Under the pieces are notes generated by a model that was not told the DNA's origin, ran no database searches, and saw only the letters and a program-made list of their open reading frames with translations. Positions 1 to 7,528 of a DNA stretch of 38,102 bases are shown one piece after another. A program made the translations under genes and the position numbers. Source of the stretch: DALYJJ01 sp031969915 (GTDB lineage Bacteria > Acidobacteriota > Terriglobia > Bryobacterales > Bryobacteraceae). The DNA lies in the NCBI GenBank assembly GCA_031969915.1, contig DALYJJ010000049.1, forward strand, positions 1-38,102. The letters run 5' to 3'. Each line of letters begins with the position of its first letter. The stretch's first letter is position 1.

Positions 1-1
1 C

Positions 2-1273
2 ATCGGGGTCGCCGTGATCGGTTGCGGCGGCATGGGCCGCATGGACCTCGGAGATTTCAAGCTCAACCCGGACGTTGAGATCGTTGCGGTCTGCGACGTC
101 AGCGCGCCGAACGCGCGGCAGGCGGCGCAAATGGCCGGGCCCAAGACGAAGGTCGTGGAAGACTTCCGGCGTGTATTGGACGATCGCGACGTCGACGCCG
201 TGGTGATCGCAACGCCCGATCATTGGCACGCGTTGATGACCATCGAAGCCTGCAAAGCGGGCAAGGATGTGTACGTCGAGAAGCCCGTTTCGCACAACGT
301 CCGCGAGGGCCGTCTGATGGTGGAGGCGGCGCGCCGCTACCAGCGCGTTGTGCAGGTGGGCATCCAGCAGCGTTCCGGCGCGCACTTTCAGCGCGCGGTG
401 AAACTGGTGCAGGAGGGCCGCCTGGGTAAGGTCCACACAGCGTGCTGCTGGAACCACGGCCACTCGCCCGACCCACGCGGCATGGGCCACCCGGCGGACT
501 CCGACCCGCCGGCGGACTTGAACTGGGACCTGTGGCTCGGCCCGGCGCCCAAGACGCCGTACAATCCCGCACGCCGCAACTTCCGCGTGTTCTGGGACTA
601 CGCGGGCGGAGAACTTACGAACTGGTGCGTGCATCTGCTCGACGTGGTGCACTGGGCCACGGGAAAGGACGCGCCGCTCAGCGTGACCTCGTCCGGCGGC
701 AAGTATTACTTCCAGGACGTCCGCGAGTGCGCCGACACGCAGGAGGTGTTGTGGGAGTATCCGGACAACCTTCTGGTCCGTTACTCGACCAGCGCGCACA
801 ACAGCTTCGGGCCCAACGGCGACCCGGGAGCGAAATCGTTCGGCAGCTACGGCATTCAGCTTCACGGCACCAAGGGCACTCTGTTCATCGATCGCGCCGG
901 CTACCAGCTCACTCCGCAATCGGTCCTGCGCCGCGAGAAGGACTCGTTAGGCTTTCGCGAAGCGTTCGACGACCTGCAGGGCGCCGGGCTCTACTTCACT
1001 ACCGAGACCGCTGCCGAGCGCGGCGCTACATCGATCCAGCACCGCCCGCACGTGCGCGACTTCCTGGATTGCATCAAGACGCGCCGGCGGCCCGCGGGCG
1101 ATATTGAGATCGGACATCGCAGCACCGTGCCCTGCCTGCTCGGCAACATCGCGCTGCGCACGGGCTCGAAACTGAAGTGGGACGCCGCCGCCGAGCGGTT
1201 CACGAACCATGCGGAGGCGAATGCCTTGCTGGAGCGGCCCTACCGGGCTCCCTGGCGGCTGTCGGTGACGTAG
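2..1273 (+). CDS. Gfo/Idh/MocA family oxidoreductase (5' truncated by window edge)
   Basis: NAD(P)-dependent sugar or sugar-derivative oxidoreductase. The visible frame is open from base 2 and begins IGVAVIGCGGMG, the N-terminal Rossmann dinucleotide-binding loop. The true start, probably with an export signal as in related proteins, therefore lies upstream of the window; a GTG at 14 falls inside the Rossmann strand and is unlikely to be the start. Family signatures follow: ATPDHWHA, then VEKPVSHN with the catalytic-type EKP lysine, then the C-terminal alpha/beta substrate domain (WDLWLGPAP, ELTNWCVHLLDVVHW), typical of the large Gfo/Idh/MocA proteins of Acidobacteriota and Planctomycetota. 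The substrate cannot be read from the sequence. It is followed, 18 bp downstream and convergent, by the small gene at 1292-1693. Confidence 0.93.
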   Translation: MGVAVIGCGGMGRMDLGDFKLNPDVEIVAVCDVSAPNARQAAQMAGPKTKVVEDFRRVLDDRDVDAVVIATPDHWHALMTIEACKAGKDVYVEKPVSHNVREGRLMVEAARRYQRVVQVGIQQRSGAHFQRAVKLVQEGRLGKVHTACCWNHGHSPDPRGMGHPADSDPPADLNWDLWLGPAPKTPYNPARRNFRVFWDYAGGELTNWCVHLLDVVHWATGKDAPLSVTSSGGKYYFQDVRECADTQEVLWEYPDNLLVRYSTSAHNSFGPNGDPGAKSFGSYGIQLHGTKGTLFIDRAGYQLTPQSVLRREKDSLGFREAFDDLQGAGLYFTTETAAERGATSIQHRPHVRDFLDCIKTRRRPAGDIEIGHRSTVPCLLGNIALRTGSKLKWDAAAERFTNHAEANALLERPYRAPWRLSVT

Positions 1274-1291
1274 AGAGCCGGGCGAATCTTC

Positions 1292-1693
1292 CTACCCGCC
1301 CAGGAGCCAGCGTTTGGCAAACGCCTCCGCATCGCCGCTGAGATCGAGCATCTCCGACCTTTCTTCAGCGCCGTTCTCGAAATAGACGGCCCGTACGCCG
1401 TTCGGCGCAGGCCGCAACTCCAGGCGCTTCTCCTTGGCGTCCAGCCGGAGCGTGGTATCGAGCCACGTGAACTGAACCAGGATCCGCGCGCCGAAGCCGA
1501 TGGCACGGCTGGCTACCAGCAGCTTCTCGGTGAACGGACCCTTCCTGAGCGCTTCGGCCCACGGAGCGATCTGGAGAGCCTCCGCGCGGCGTGCCTCGCG
1601 TTGCTCGGCCGCGCGCTTGGCCTCTTCCGGATCGCGCTCGACGGAGCGCTCGAGGGCATCGAGGTTGCTTTCGAGATTGTCGAGGAAGCCCAT
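1292..1693 (-). CDS. small hypothetical protein with N-terminal coiled-coil segment
   Basis: A 133-residue protein that I do not recognise. I chose the ATG at 1693, giving MGFLDNLESNL, because the frame further upstream is the shadow of the DUF4159 gene. The N-terminal half (about residues 5-45) is charged and helical with many Glu, Arg and Ala residues and looks like a coiled coil. The C-terminal half (about 60-130) alternates hydrophobic residues (ILVQFTWLDTTLRLD, RAVYFENGAEE), consistent with a small beta-rich domain. There is no signal peptide or membrane segment, so it is probably cytoplasmic. It lies 37 bp downstream of the DUF4159 gene on the same strand and may be cotranscribed with it. 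Confidence 0.7.
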   Translation of the reverse strand: MGFLDNLESNLDALERSVERDPEEAKRAAEQREARRAEALQIAPWAEALRKGPFTEKLLVASRAIGFGARILVQFTWLDTTLRLDAKEKRLELRPAPNGVRAVYFENGAEERSEMLDLSGDAEAFAKRWLLGG

Positions 1694-1730
1694 TCCTAAA
1701 GAATAGCGGGTACGCGCCGTCGCTACGGCT

Positions 1731-2534
1731 TCAGTGCGTGAGCGCGTAGATGACGTAGTTGACGCCGAGGCGGTAGGCCATGGAGGCGAACTTCTCGGGA
1801 TACTCGGGCAAGTCCGCCCACTCCCAGGCGTCGCCCAGATCCATGTTGAAGAAGATGGCCACCATGACGCGGCCTTTGTCGTCCAGGACACCGCGCCAGT
1901 GCGGCACCACGCCGCCCCGTTCGTACCCCGGCCCGTGGACCACGTTCAAGCCCGGCACCTGCACGCGCTCATTGAGGTCGTAGACGGTGTGGAAGATGGC
2001 GTCGTCGTCCCGCAGTTCGACAAAGCCGCGCCCGGGGAAGATCTTCTCGATGCCGGCCATGAAACTGGCCCACTCGCGCTCATTATGGAAATCGTCCACC
2101 ACGAGTGTGCCGCCGCGGACGAAGTACTGTCGCAGCCGTTCGGCCTGCGCGTCGCTCAACACCCAGTCGCCCACGCCGACCGCGTAAATCCAGGGCCAAT
2201 CGAAGATCTCGTCGCTATCGATGTCCACGATCTGCTCGACGCTGCGGGCGTGCACGCGCGTGAGGCGACGCAGTCCTTCGATGAACTGCCGTTCGCTCTT
2301 GTTGGCGTCGATTCCCCAGCGCGCGCCGCGTCCGAACCAGCGGTCGCGGTCGGAGCGGTAGCGCAGTCGCGCGAAGGCAAACTCGGTCTTCTCCCAGGCA
2401 TCGGGCGGATCGTCGGCGGGGTTCTGCATCTCGTGCTCATACATCGCCCACCGCCGTCCGCGCCCGGTCTGCGCTGCGGCCAGGCCGACCAACAAAACGA
2501 TCAGAAAAAGCCCCAGTGCCCTTCGCAGGGTCAT
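1731..2534 (-). CDS. DUF4159 domain protein, exported
   Basis: A 267-residue protein starting at ATG 2534 with a clear signal peptide (MTLRRALGLFLIVLLVGLAA, then AQ). A longer frame to 2585 exists, but it would bury the signal behind 17 extra residues. The mature part matches the DUF4159 pattern: FAFARLRYRSDRD near the start, a middle block DWVLSDAQAERLRQYFVRGG followed by TLVVDDFH, and a C-terminal VAIFFNMDLGDAWEW. In other bacteria DUF4159 domains occur alone or attached to membrane proteins near MoxR/DUF58 gene sets; none of those partners is present here. The fold resembles glutamine-amidotransferase-like flavodoxin folds, but no catalytic triad can be confirmed. The biochemical role is unknown. 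Confidence 0.85.
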   Translation of the reverse strand: MTLRRALGLFLIVLLVGLAAAQTGRGRRWAMYEHEMQNPADDPPDAWEKTEFAFARLRYRSDRDRWFGRGARWGIDANKSERQFIEGLRRLTRVHARSVEQIVDIDSDEIFDWPWIYAVGVGDWVLSDAQAERLRQYFVRGGTLVVDDFHNEREWASFMAGIEKIFPGRGFVELRDDDAIFHTVYDLNERVQVPGLNVVHGPGYERGGVVPHWRGVLDDKGRVMVAIFFNMDLGDAWEWADLPEYPEKFASMAYRLGVNYVIYALTH

Positions 2535-2811
2535 GTAGGTGATTCTAAGCTGATCCGCCAGAAAACGGGGCGATCGTCGAGGCAAACTCTGATCTGCTTT
2601 GTTATCTGTATGTTAGGGGTGAGTCCGGAAAAAACGGGCCGGACACAAACAGCGATCACAACACTTGTTATTTAGAAAACAAAGGACTTAACCATCGAAC
2701 CCCTTGACAACATGATACTCTCGGGCCGGCGTGGAGCCGGCTACACGAGCCGCGCGCTGCAACACACGCACAAAGATCACGTCCGAAAGGCAAGAAAAGA
2801 GGAACCAGCGC
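2535..2811. other. AT-richer divergent intergenic region with hairpin and palindrome
   Basis: A 277-bp stretch between the DUF4159 gene and the antitoxin-like gene, visibly richer in A/T between 2581 and 2720 than anything around it. It holds an inverted repeat GTCCGG/CCGGAC with a 10-nt A-rich loop (2623-2644), and an imperfect 18-bp palindrome TTGTT-N8-AACAA (2665-2682) that could be an operator. A TTGACA at 2704-2709 has no acceptable -10 partner at normal spacing. I see no open frame with coding character. It presumably carries both divergent promoters. Confidence 0.5.
2623..2644. repeat. 6-bp inverted repeat (hairpin) in intergenic region
   Basis: GTCCGG (2623-2628) and CCGGAC (2639-2644) are perfect inverted copies around an AAAAAACGGG loop. 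On the minus strand the stem encloses a T run rather than preceding it, so it is not a classical intrinsic terminator. It may be a protein-binding site or a leader hairpin for the DUF4159 transcript. Confidence 0.4.
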
Positions 2812-3150
2812 ATGGCGTTCCGTCAAGATTGGTTTACCCAGAAGCGTTTGGAGCGCATCGCGCGCGACCAGGCTGAGCGGCAAGCGGAGAGCGGCGAGGT
2901 TCGTCGCCGCGCCCGGACCAGGCCGGAGGACCCTCCGGGCCTCCGCAGGAAGATCAGTTTCTGGGATGCGCGCCGGCACTTCGCCGCCGTTCTGGACTAC
3001 GTCGTGGATCGGAGCGAGCCGGTGGTGGTGATGAGGACCAATCGCCGGGATGTGGCGATCATACCGGCGTCGGAGTTGGCCGCTTACCTGGAGAGCCGCT
3101 CGCGGCGTGCATCCGGCGGCGCCGCGAGCGCAGAGCCCAAGGCCGCCTGA
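2812..3150 (+). CDS. Phd/YefM-type antitoxin-like protein with Arg-rich N-terminal extension
   Basis: A 112-residue protein. Start ATG 2812 is chosen for the AGAGGA ribosome-binding site 8 bases upstream. Residues about 48-95 carry the Phd/YefM antitoxin fold: ISFWDARRHFAAVLDYV, then EPVVVMRTNRRDVAIIP and the short helix ASELAAYLES. This is the pattern in which a small DNA-binding dimer domain (arrange-and-block strand with the conserved R..D....P core) represses its own operon. Residues 1-47 are an unusual highly charged helix with many Arg and Glu residues, and the tail (97-112) is Arg/Ala-rich. No toxin gene (RelE, ParE, Doc or PIN type) is next to it: the sialidase follows after 67 bp on the same strand. 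It could be an orphan antitoxin or a stand-alone regulator; the family call rests on motif pattern only. Confidence 0.72.
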   Translation: MAFRQDWFTQKRLERIARDQAERQAESGEVRRRARTRPEDPPGLRRKISFWDARRHFAAVLDYVVDRSEPVVVMRTNRRDVAIIPASELAAYLESRSRRASGGAASAEPKAA

Positions 3151-3217
3151 TCGCGATCGGGCGAACGCCACGGGAGAGCCCTGCCCGGGCGGCGTCAAGT
3201 GATGATAGGTTGGCCGC

Positions 3218-4318
3218 ATGACCCGCCGCGAATCGATTCGACTGCTGGGCGCCGCCGCGTCATCCGCCGCGTCCCCCGCCGTCTCCGGCGCGCCCTCCCT
3301 CACGCAAACGGATCTCTTCGTATCGGGAGAAGGCGCCTATCACACCTATCGCATCCCGTCCTTGATCCCAACGAAGCAAGGAACCCTGCTTGCCCTCTGC
3401 GAAGGGCGGAAGGGCGGCCAGGGGGACAGCGGGAACATCGACATCGTATTGCGGCGCAGTACGGACCGCGGGCGCACGTGGTCGGCGCCGGTCACGATTC
3501 ACGACCACGGGCCGGATACCATCGGCAACCCGTGTCCGGTGGTCGACCGCAAGACCGGGACCATCTTCCTGCTGCTCACGCATAACGCGGGCCACGTAAC
3601 GGAGAGACAGATCATCGACCGCTCGGCGCCGGAGACGCGGCGGGTCCTGGTCTCCGCCTCCACGGACGATGGTCTCTCCTGGACGCCGCCGCAGGACATC
3701 ACGACGGCCGCAAAGGACCCTGCGTGGACCTGGTACGCAACAGGTCCGGGTGTCGGCATCCAACTCCGCACGGGCCGCTTGGTGATTCCCTGCGACCACG
3801 CGGCGGCAGACACCAAGGAGTTCCATTCGCACTGCCTCTACAGCGACGACCGCGGCCGCACCTGGCAGCGCGGCGAACCTACCGGCGCAAAGGCGAACGA
3901 GTGCCAGGTGGTGGAGTTGCGCGACGGAACGCTGTTGCTCAACATGCGGTCGTATCACGGACGGAACCGCCGCGCCGTCTCCCGGAGCCGTGACGGAGGG
4001 CGAAGCTGGACCGCGCTGGAGTTCGACGAGGCGCTGGTGGAGCCAGTGTGCCAGGCTTCGTTGATCGGCGTGCGCGGGGCGCTGTTGTTTTCGAATCCTG
4101 CCTCGCTGCGCCGCGAGAACATGACCGTCCGAATGAGCACGGACGAGGGCACAACCTGGCCTCGGGCGCTAGTGCTTGAGAAAGGACCCTCGGCCTATTC
4201 CTGTCTGGCGCCGGTGGGCCGGAACCGGTTTGCGTGCCTCTATGAGCGCGGGGCGCGGTCACCCTATGAGCGGATCACGCTCGCCCCCTTCGGCGCGAGC
4301 GACCTGAGCCAGGGCTGA
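3218..4318 (+). CDS. Exported exo-alpha-sialidase (GH33)
   Basis: A 366-residue sialidase that would release terminal sialic acids from glycans outside the cytoplasm. The N-terminus MTRRESIRLLGAAASSAAS is Tat-like with a twin arginine. The RIP motif is at residues 45-47 (YRIPSLI). Five Asp boxes are spaced along the six-bladed propeller: 81-88, 148-155, 209-216, 257-264 and 307-314 (for example STDRGRTW, STDEGTTW). Residues fitting the family active site are R45 and R243 of the arginine triad, D70, E228 (ANECQVVEL), the nucleophile Y327 (SAYSCL) and E343 (LYERG), so it looks catalytically intact. Length is normal for a single-domain bacterial or planctomycete-like enzyme with no lectin module. 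No sialic-acid uptake or nan catabolic genes are nearby, so scavenging or host/soil-glycan trimming is inference. Confidence 0.93.
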   Translation: MTRRESIRLLGAAASSAASPAVSGAPSLTQTDLFVSGEGAYHTYRIPSLIPTKQGTLLALCEGRKGGQGDSGNIDIVLRRSTDRGRTWSAPVTIHDHGPDTIGNPCPVVDRKTGTIFLLLTHNAGHVTERQIIDRSAPETRRVLVSASTDDGLSWTPPQDITTAAKDPAWTWYATGPGVGIQLRTGRLVIPCDHAAADTKEFHSHCLYSDDRGRTWQRGEPTGAKANECQVVELRDGTLLLNMRSYHGRNRRAVSRSRDGGRSWTALEFDEALVEPVCQASLIGVRGALLFSNPASLRRENMTVRMSTDEGTTWPRALVLEKGPSAYSCLAPVGRNRFACLYERGARSPYERITLAPFGASDLSQG

Positions 4319-4330
4319 GAGCGCCCCCGT

Positions 4331-5959
4331 TCAACGCAAGCCGTGGATCACGCCCTCGTCGTCCACATCCATGCGCACAGCCTGGGGCTCTTTTCCAAGG
4401 CCCGGCATACGCATCATGCTGCCGGCAATCACCACCACGAAGCCCGCACCGGCGGCCAGATGGACGTCGCTCACGGTGAGGGTCCATCCGCTCGGGGCGC
4501 CGTAGGCTTTGGGGTTGTCGGTAAACGAGGACTGCGTTTTGGCCATGCAAACCGGCAGGCGCCCGAAGCCCCCCTTCTCGTAGCGGAGCAGTTTCCGGCG
4601 CGCCTCGGATTCGACATAGACACCCGCCGCGCCGTAGATCTCGCGAGCCACGGTTTCGATCTTGGTGAGCAACCCGAGATCGGCCGCATAGAGCGGCGCC
4701 GGGGCCGGAGCCGGGGCGCGATCCATCTCGGAGAGGCACACTTCGGCCAGTTGAACGGCGCCGTCGCCGCCCTGCTCAAAGGCGTCCACCGGCGCGCAGG
4801 GTACGGCGCACTCGCGGCAGCAGGCGGCGATCTCGCCGATCAGTTCAGGGGCGTCGCCCGCGCAGAGATTCACGGCGACCACGACCGGCACATGAAACTT
4901 GCGCAGGTTCTCAAGGTGCCGCGTGAGATTGCAGAGCCCCTTGCGCAGCGCCGCCACGTCGAACGGCCCCTTCTCATCGCCCGAGCCCTGCGTGCACAAG
5001 GCGCGAGCGCTGGCGATCAACACCGCCAGGTCGGGCTTCAGGCCGCTGGCGGGCATCACCAGGTCGAAGTACTTCTCGGCTCCCAGGTCGGCGGCGAAGC
5101 CGGTTTCGTTGACCACGAAGTCGGCGAGCCCCAGGGCCATGCGTTGCGAGATCACGCTCGAGGTCCCATGCGCGATGTTGGCGAAGGGCCCGGCGTGCAC
5201 CAGGGCGGGGGCACCCTCGCTGGTCTGGACCAGGTTCGGCATGATGGCCTCGTTGAGCAGGACCATCATCGCGCCCGTCGCGTTGAGATCGGCCGCGCGC
5301 ACGGGCTGCCCGTCCAGGTTGAAGCCGATGACGATGGCGGCCAGCCGGCGCCGCAGATCGGCTCGGTCGCGAGCAAGGGCGAGGATGGCCATCACTTCGC
5401 TCGCGGCGGTGATCACGAACCCGCTCTCGCGCGGGATGCCGTTGACTTTGCCGCCGAGGCCGACGATCACGTGGCGGAGCGCCCGGTCGTTCATGTCCAG
5501 CGCCCGGGTCCACGCCACGTCGTCCGGATCGATGCGCAGGGAATTGCCGTGGTGCAGATGAGCGTCGATCATGGCCGCAAGCAGGTTGTGCGCCGAAGTG
5601 ACGGCGTGGAAATCGCCGTTGAAGTGGAGGTTGATCATCTCCGCCGGGATCACCTGCGACCTGCCTCCCCCGGTAGCTCCGCCCTTGAGTCCGAACACGG
5701 GACCAAGCGAAGGCTCCCGCAAGGTGACCACGGCGCTTTTGCCGAGCTTCTGCAGGCCTTGCGTCAGGCCGATCGAGACCACGGTCTTCCCTTCCCCATG
5801 CGAGGTGGGCGTCACTGCGGTGACCAGGATCAGCTTGCCCTTGCGGCGTGGCTCGCCGTTCAGCAGTTCAAGCCGCAGCTTGGCCGTGTACCGTCCGTAA
5901 TACTCGAGCGCGTCGTCCCCGATCCCCAACTTGTCGGCGATCTCGCGAATCAGCAGCAT
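4331..5959 (-). CDS. fhs: Formate--tetrahydrofolate ligase
   Basis: ATP-dependent ligation of formate to tetrahydrofolate, giving 10-formyl-THF for one-carbon metabolism in the cytoplasm. The protein is 542 residues from ATG 5959, preceded by GGAGG at good spacing; an ATG at 5977 would add six residues but has no usable ribosome site. Family signatures: N-terminal IREIADKLGIGDDALEYYG, the P-loop TPTSHGEGKT (about 50-59), LREPSLGPVFGLKGGATGGG, and GFAADLGAEKYFDLVMP, then the C-terminal domain ending with the PGLGKEPQAVRMDVDDEG block. Length is close to the usual 550-560. It stands alone: no folD, glyA or purine genes are beside it. It converges with the sialidase gene (12 bp between stops). 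Confidence 0.97.
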   Translation of the reverse strand: MLLIREIADKLGIGDDALEYYGRYTAKLRLELLNGEPRRKGKLILVTAVTPTSHGEGKTVVSIGLTQGLQKLGKSAVVTLREPSLGPVFGLKGGATGGGRSQVIPAEMINLHFNGDFHAVTSAHNLLAAMIDAHLHHGNSLRIDPDDVAWTRALDMNDRALRHVIVGLGGKVNGIPRESGFVITAASEVMAILALARDRADLRRRLAAIVIGFNLDGQPVRAADLNATGAMMVLLNEAIMPNLVQTSEGAPALVHAGPFANIAHGTSSVISQRMALGLADFVVNETGFAADLGAEKYFDLVMPASGLKPDLAVLIASARALCTQGSGDEKGPFDVAALRKGLCNLTRHLENLRKFHVPVVVAVNLCAGDAPELIGEIAACCRECAVPCAPVDAFEQGGDGAVQLAEVCLSEMDRAPAPAPAPLYAADLGLLTKIETVAREIYGAAGVYVESEARRKLLRYEKGGFGRLPVCMAKTQSSFTDNPKAYGAPSGWTLTVSDVHLAAGAGFVVVIAGSMMRMPGLGKEPQAVRMDVDDEGVIHGLR

Positions 5960-6031
5960 GTCCGCCTCCGCCGGCATCCTATCGCGCCGGGAGCCCGCTG
6001 TCCAACCGCCGCGCTTCGATCCGGGTTGCCT

Positions 6032-7381
6032 TCACCGAGCCCGGCCGATCTCCGGGAACATCGCGTGAGGGCGATTGAGATCGACCCTCTCAACCTCGGC
6101 CCAGGGCACGTATTCCGGGCGCTCACGGCCGTCGGAGAAGACCAGGATGCCGGCATGGTTCGGGCCGAGGTCGCCGGCCCGTTCCAGGTGCAGCCGCTCA
6201 CCGCTGTGGAGCGTCACCATGACGCTTTGAGCGCCTCCGCCTTCGGCGGCGGGATTGGCGATGGCGGCGATCAGGCCGAACGGGATGGTGTACGTCACGC
6301 CCTGCGAAGGGGCGTCGAGTGTCTCGGTGACCTCGGTCTCGTCGAGGTCGTAGACCAGCCTGCCGGCGAGGCGGCGGCCGCCCCGTGTGGTGACGGCGCC
6401 GGTCAGCGGACCTCCCGGAGGAAAGTCTCCGTACGCCGGGCCGGCGCCGCCGCCGCTGCTGAAGTCGACCCGCCGGAAGGCGTCCCAGGAGACCAGCACG
6501 CGCCCGTAACGCGCGTCATCGACGTAGACTCCGCGATTGCCTTCGCCCGCTTCGTTCGTTCCCGAGAGCAAGGCCGCGCGCCCGTCGATCAACGTCACGC
6601 GCGAGCTGTCGGAAGAGTGGCGCTCGATCGAGCGCACCGTGTCGAAACGGAAGCTGCGCTTTCCCTCCGCGGTGCGGCTATCGAGCTCGTCGGAGCCCAG
6701 GCACTCCTCGCGATTCCATTGGAGGAAGCCGGTGAACGCACCATGAGCGGTTTGCACCGTACCGTAGAGCCGGTGCGGAACAACTCCCCGGCTGGGACTT
6801 GAGCGGAGGCCGATGGCGCCGATCCGCAAGCTGTCCAGATCCGTCACCCCGCGCGTCGCGTCCCACACCCGTAAACCGTCGTCGAAATCGCTGGCGGAGA
6901 AACGGTCCAGAACGAACGTCGTTCCGCTCTTCAGAGTCACTCGCACTTCGCGGCCTGCGGCTTCGATCCCGGCAATGTCGCCGTAGCGCGCCATGAAGAG
7001 GCGGTTGAGCGCCGCCGGGTTCTCGCGTTCCCCGAATTCGAGCCCGAAGATCCGAATGGAGTGGCGCTCCTTGGGCAGCCGCTCGGGAGGTACGTGAGCG
7101 GCCCAGGGATTCCCTTTCTTGGCGCCGTTGAAGTAATCCCCCCAGAACGCCTCCTGGCTCCCTCCCCATCGCAGGCGCCCTTCAAAGACGGCGTCGTCCA
7201 CCGTGGCCACGCGGCCGTAGAGGAAGCTCTCGTGGGTCTCTTCGAACGCCGCGCCGGAAACCGGAATCGCCGCACGGTGGTTCGAGGGCCTCCGCAGGCC
7301 AAGAGTCCGGAGCGCCACACCAAGCGCGATGAGGAAGACAACCACGGCGAGCGCCCCACCGGCCAGGGCGGATCGCTTCAC
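6032..7381 (-). CDS. Membrane-anchored protein with three copies of an unrecognised module
   Basis: A 449-residue protein of unknown function. It starts with GTG 7381, supported by GGAAAGG upstream. Residues about 5-26 (ALAGGALAVVVFLIALGVAL) form one transmembrane anchor or uncleaved signal; the rest would be periplasmic. The body shows three tandem copies of a two-part module. Part A is 55-86 (YGRVATVDDAVFEGRLRW), 206-235 (YGTVQTAHGAFTGFLQW) and 327-357 (TGAVTTRGGRRLAGRLVYD). Part B is about 144-190, 260-307 (SRVTLIDGRAALLSGTNEAG then VLVSWDAFRRVDF) and 385-435 (SVMVTLHSGERLHL then YVPWAEVERVDL). Alternating strands suggest small beta-barrels. It lies 72 bp upstream of fhs on the same strand and diverges from dnaE2. 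No catalytic motif is visible. Confidence 0.8.
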   Translation of the reverse strand: MKRSALAGGALAVVVFLIALGVALRTLGLRRPSNHRAAIPVSGAAFEETHESFLYGRVATVDDAVFEGRLRWGGSQEAFWGDYFNGAKKGNPWAAHVPPERLPKERHSIRIFGLEFGERENPAALNRLFMARYGDIAGIEAAGREVRVTLKSGTTFVLDRFSASDFDDGLRVWDATRGVTDLDSLRIGAIGLRSSPSRGVVPHRLYGTVQTAHGAFTGFLQWNREECLGSDELDSRTAEGKRSFRFDTVRSIERHSSDSSRVTLIDGRAALLSGTNEAGEGNRGVYVDDARYGRVLVSWDAFRRVDFSSGGGAGPAYGDFPPGGPLTGAVTTRGGRRLAGRLVYDLDETEVTETLDAPSQGVTYTIPFGLIAAIANPAAEGGGAQSVMVTLHSGERLHLERAGDLGPNHAGILVFSDGRERPEYVPWAEVERVDLNRPHAMFPEIGRAR

Positions 7382-7451
7382 CGCGAAGCCTTTCCGCGAA
7401 ACGCCCCGCGGAACCGAACGGCGGCCGCGGACTGTGTTTCAACGATCACAA

Positions 7452-7467
7452 TGTACTTTATACTACA
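7452..7467. promoter_or_regulatory. Palindromic TGTA-N8-TACA site overlapping a TATACT -10 box upstream of dnaE2
   Basis: The sequence TGTACTTTATACTACA is an imperfect 16-bp palindrome (TGTA/TACA arms plus several symmetric inner positions). A -10-like TATACT (7459-7464) lies inside it, 65 bp before the dnaE2 ATG; the best -35 at 7436-7441 (GTTTCA) is weak. An operator over the -10 is what one expects for a repressor-controlled SOS-type gene. The arm sequence and 8-bp spacer resemble, but do not equal, the proteobacterial LexA box CTGT-N8-ACAG. The same site could control the divergent gene at 7381. The repressor identity is inference. Confidence 0.42.
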
Positions 7468-7528
7468 AATCGATGCCGCCCGTAGGCCGCAACCCGAGCC
7501 GTGCTAAGATGGCGAACAAACGGCGAAT

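Noticed and set aside
2598..2674. Two TTGTTAT-like direct repeats as an iteron-type array
   Set aside because: Only two imperfect copies 66 bp apart; no replication gene or plasmid context.
2704..2721. TTGACA followed by TACTCT as a promoter for the antitoxin-like gene
   Set aside because: The two hexamers are only 6 bp apart; no -10 exists at 16-18 bp, so it is not a usual sigma70 promoter.
4343..6802. 819-codon open frame on the plus strand opposite fhs and the triple-module gene
   Set aside because: It spans two well-supported minus-strand genes, its product is rich in His, Arg, Gly and Ala without any domain, and it arises from high GC in the antisense frame.
7452..7467. Direct assignment of the dnaE2 upstream palindrome as a LexA box
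   Set aside because: The arms are TGTA/TACA rather than CTGT/ACAG or GAAC/GTTC, so only an operator-like site is claimed.
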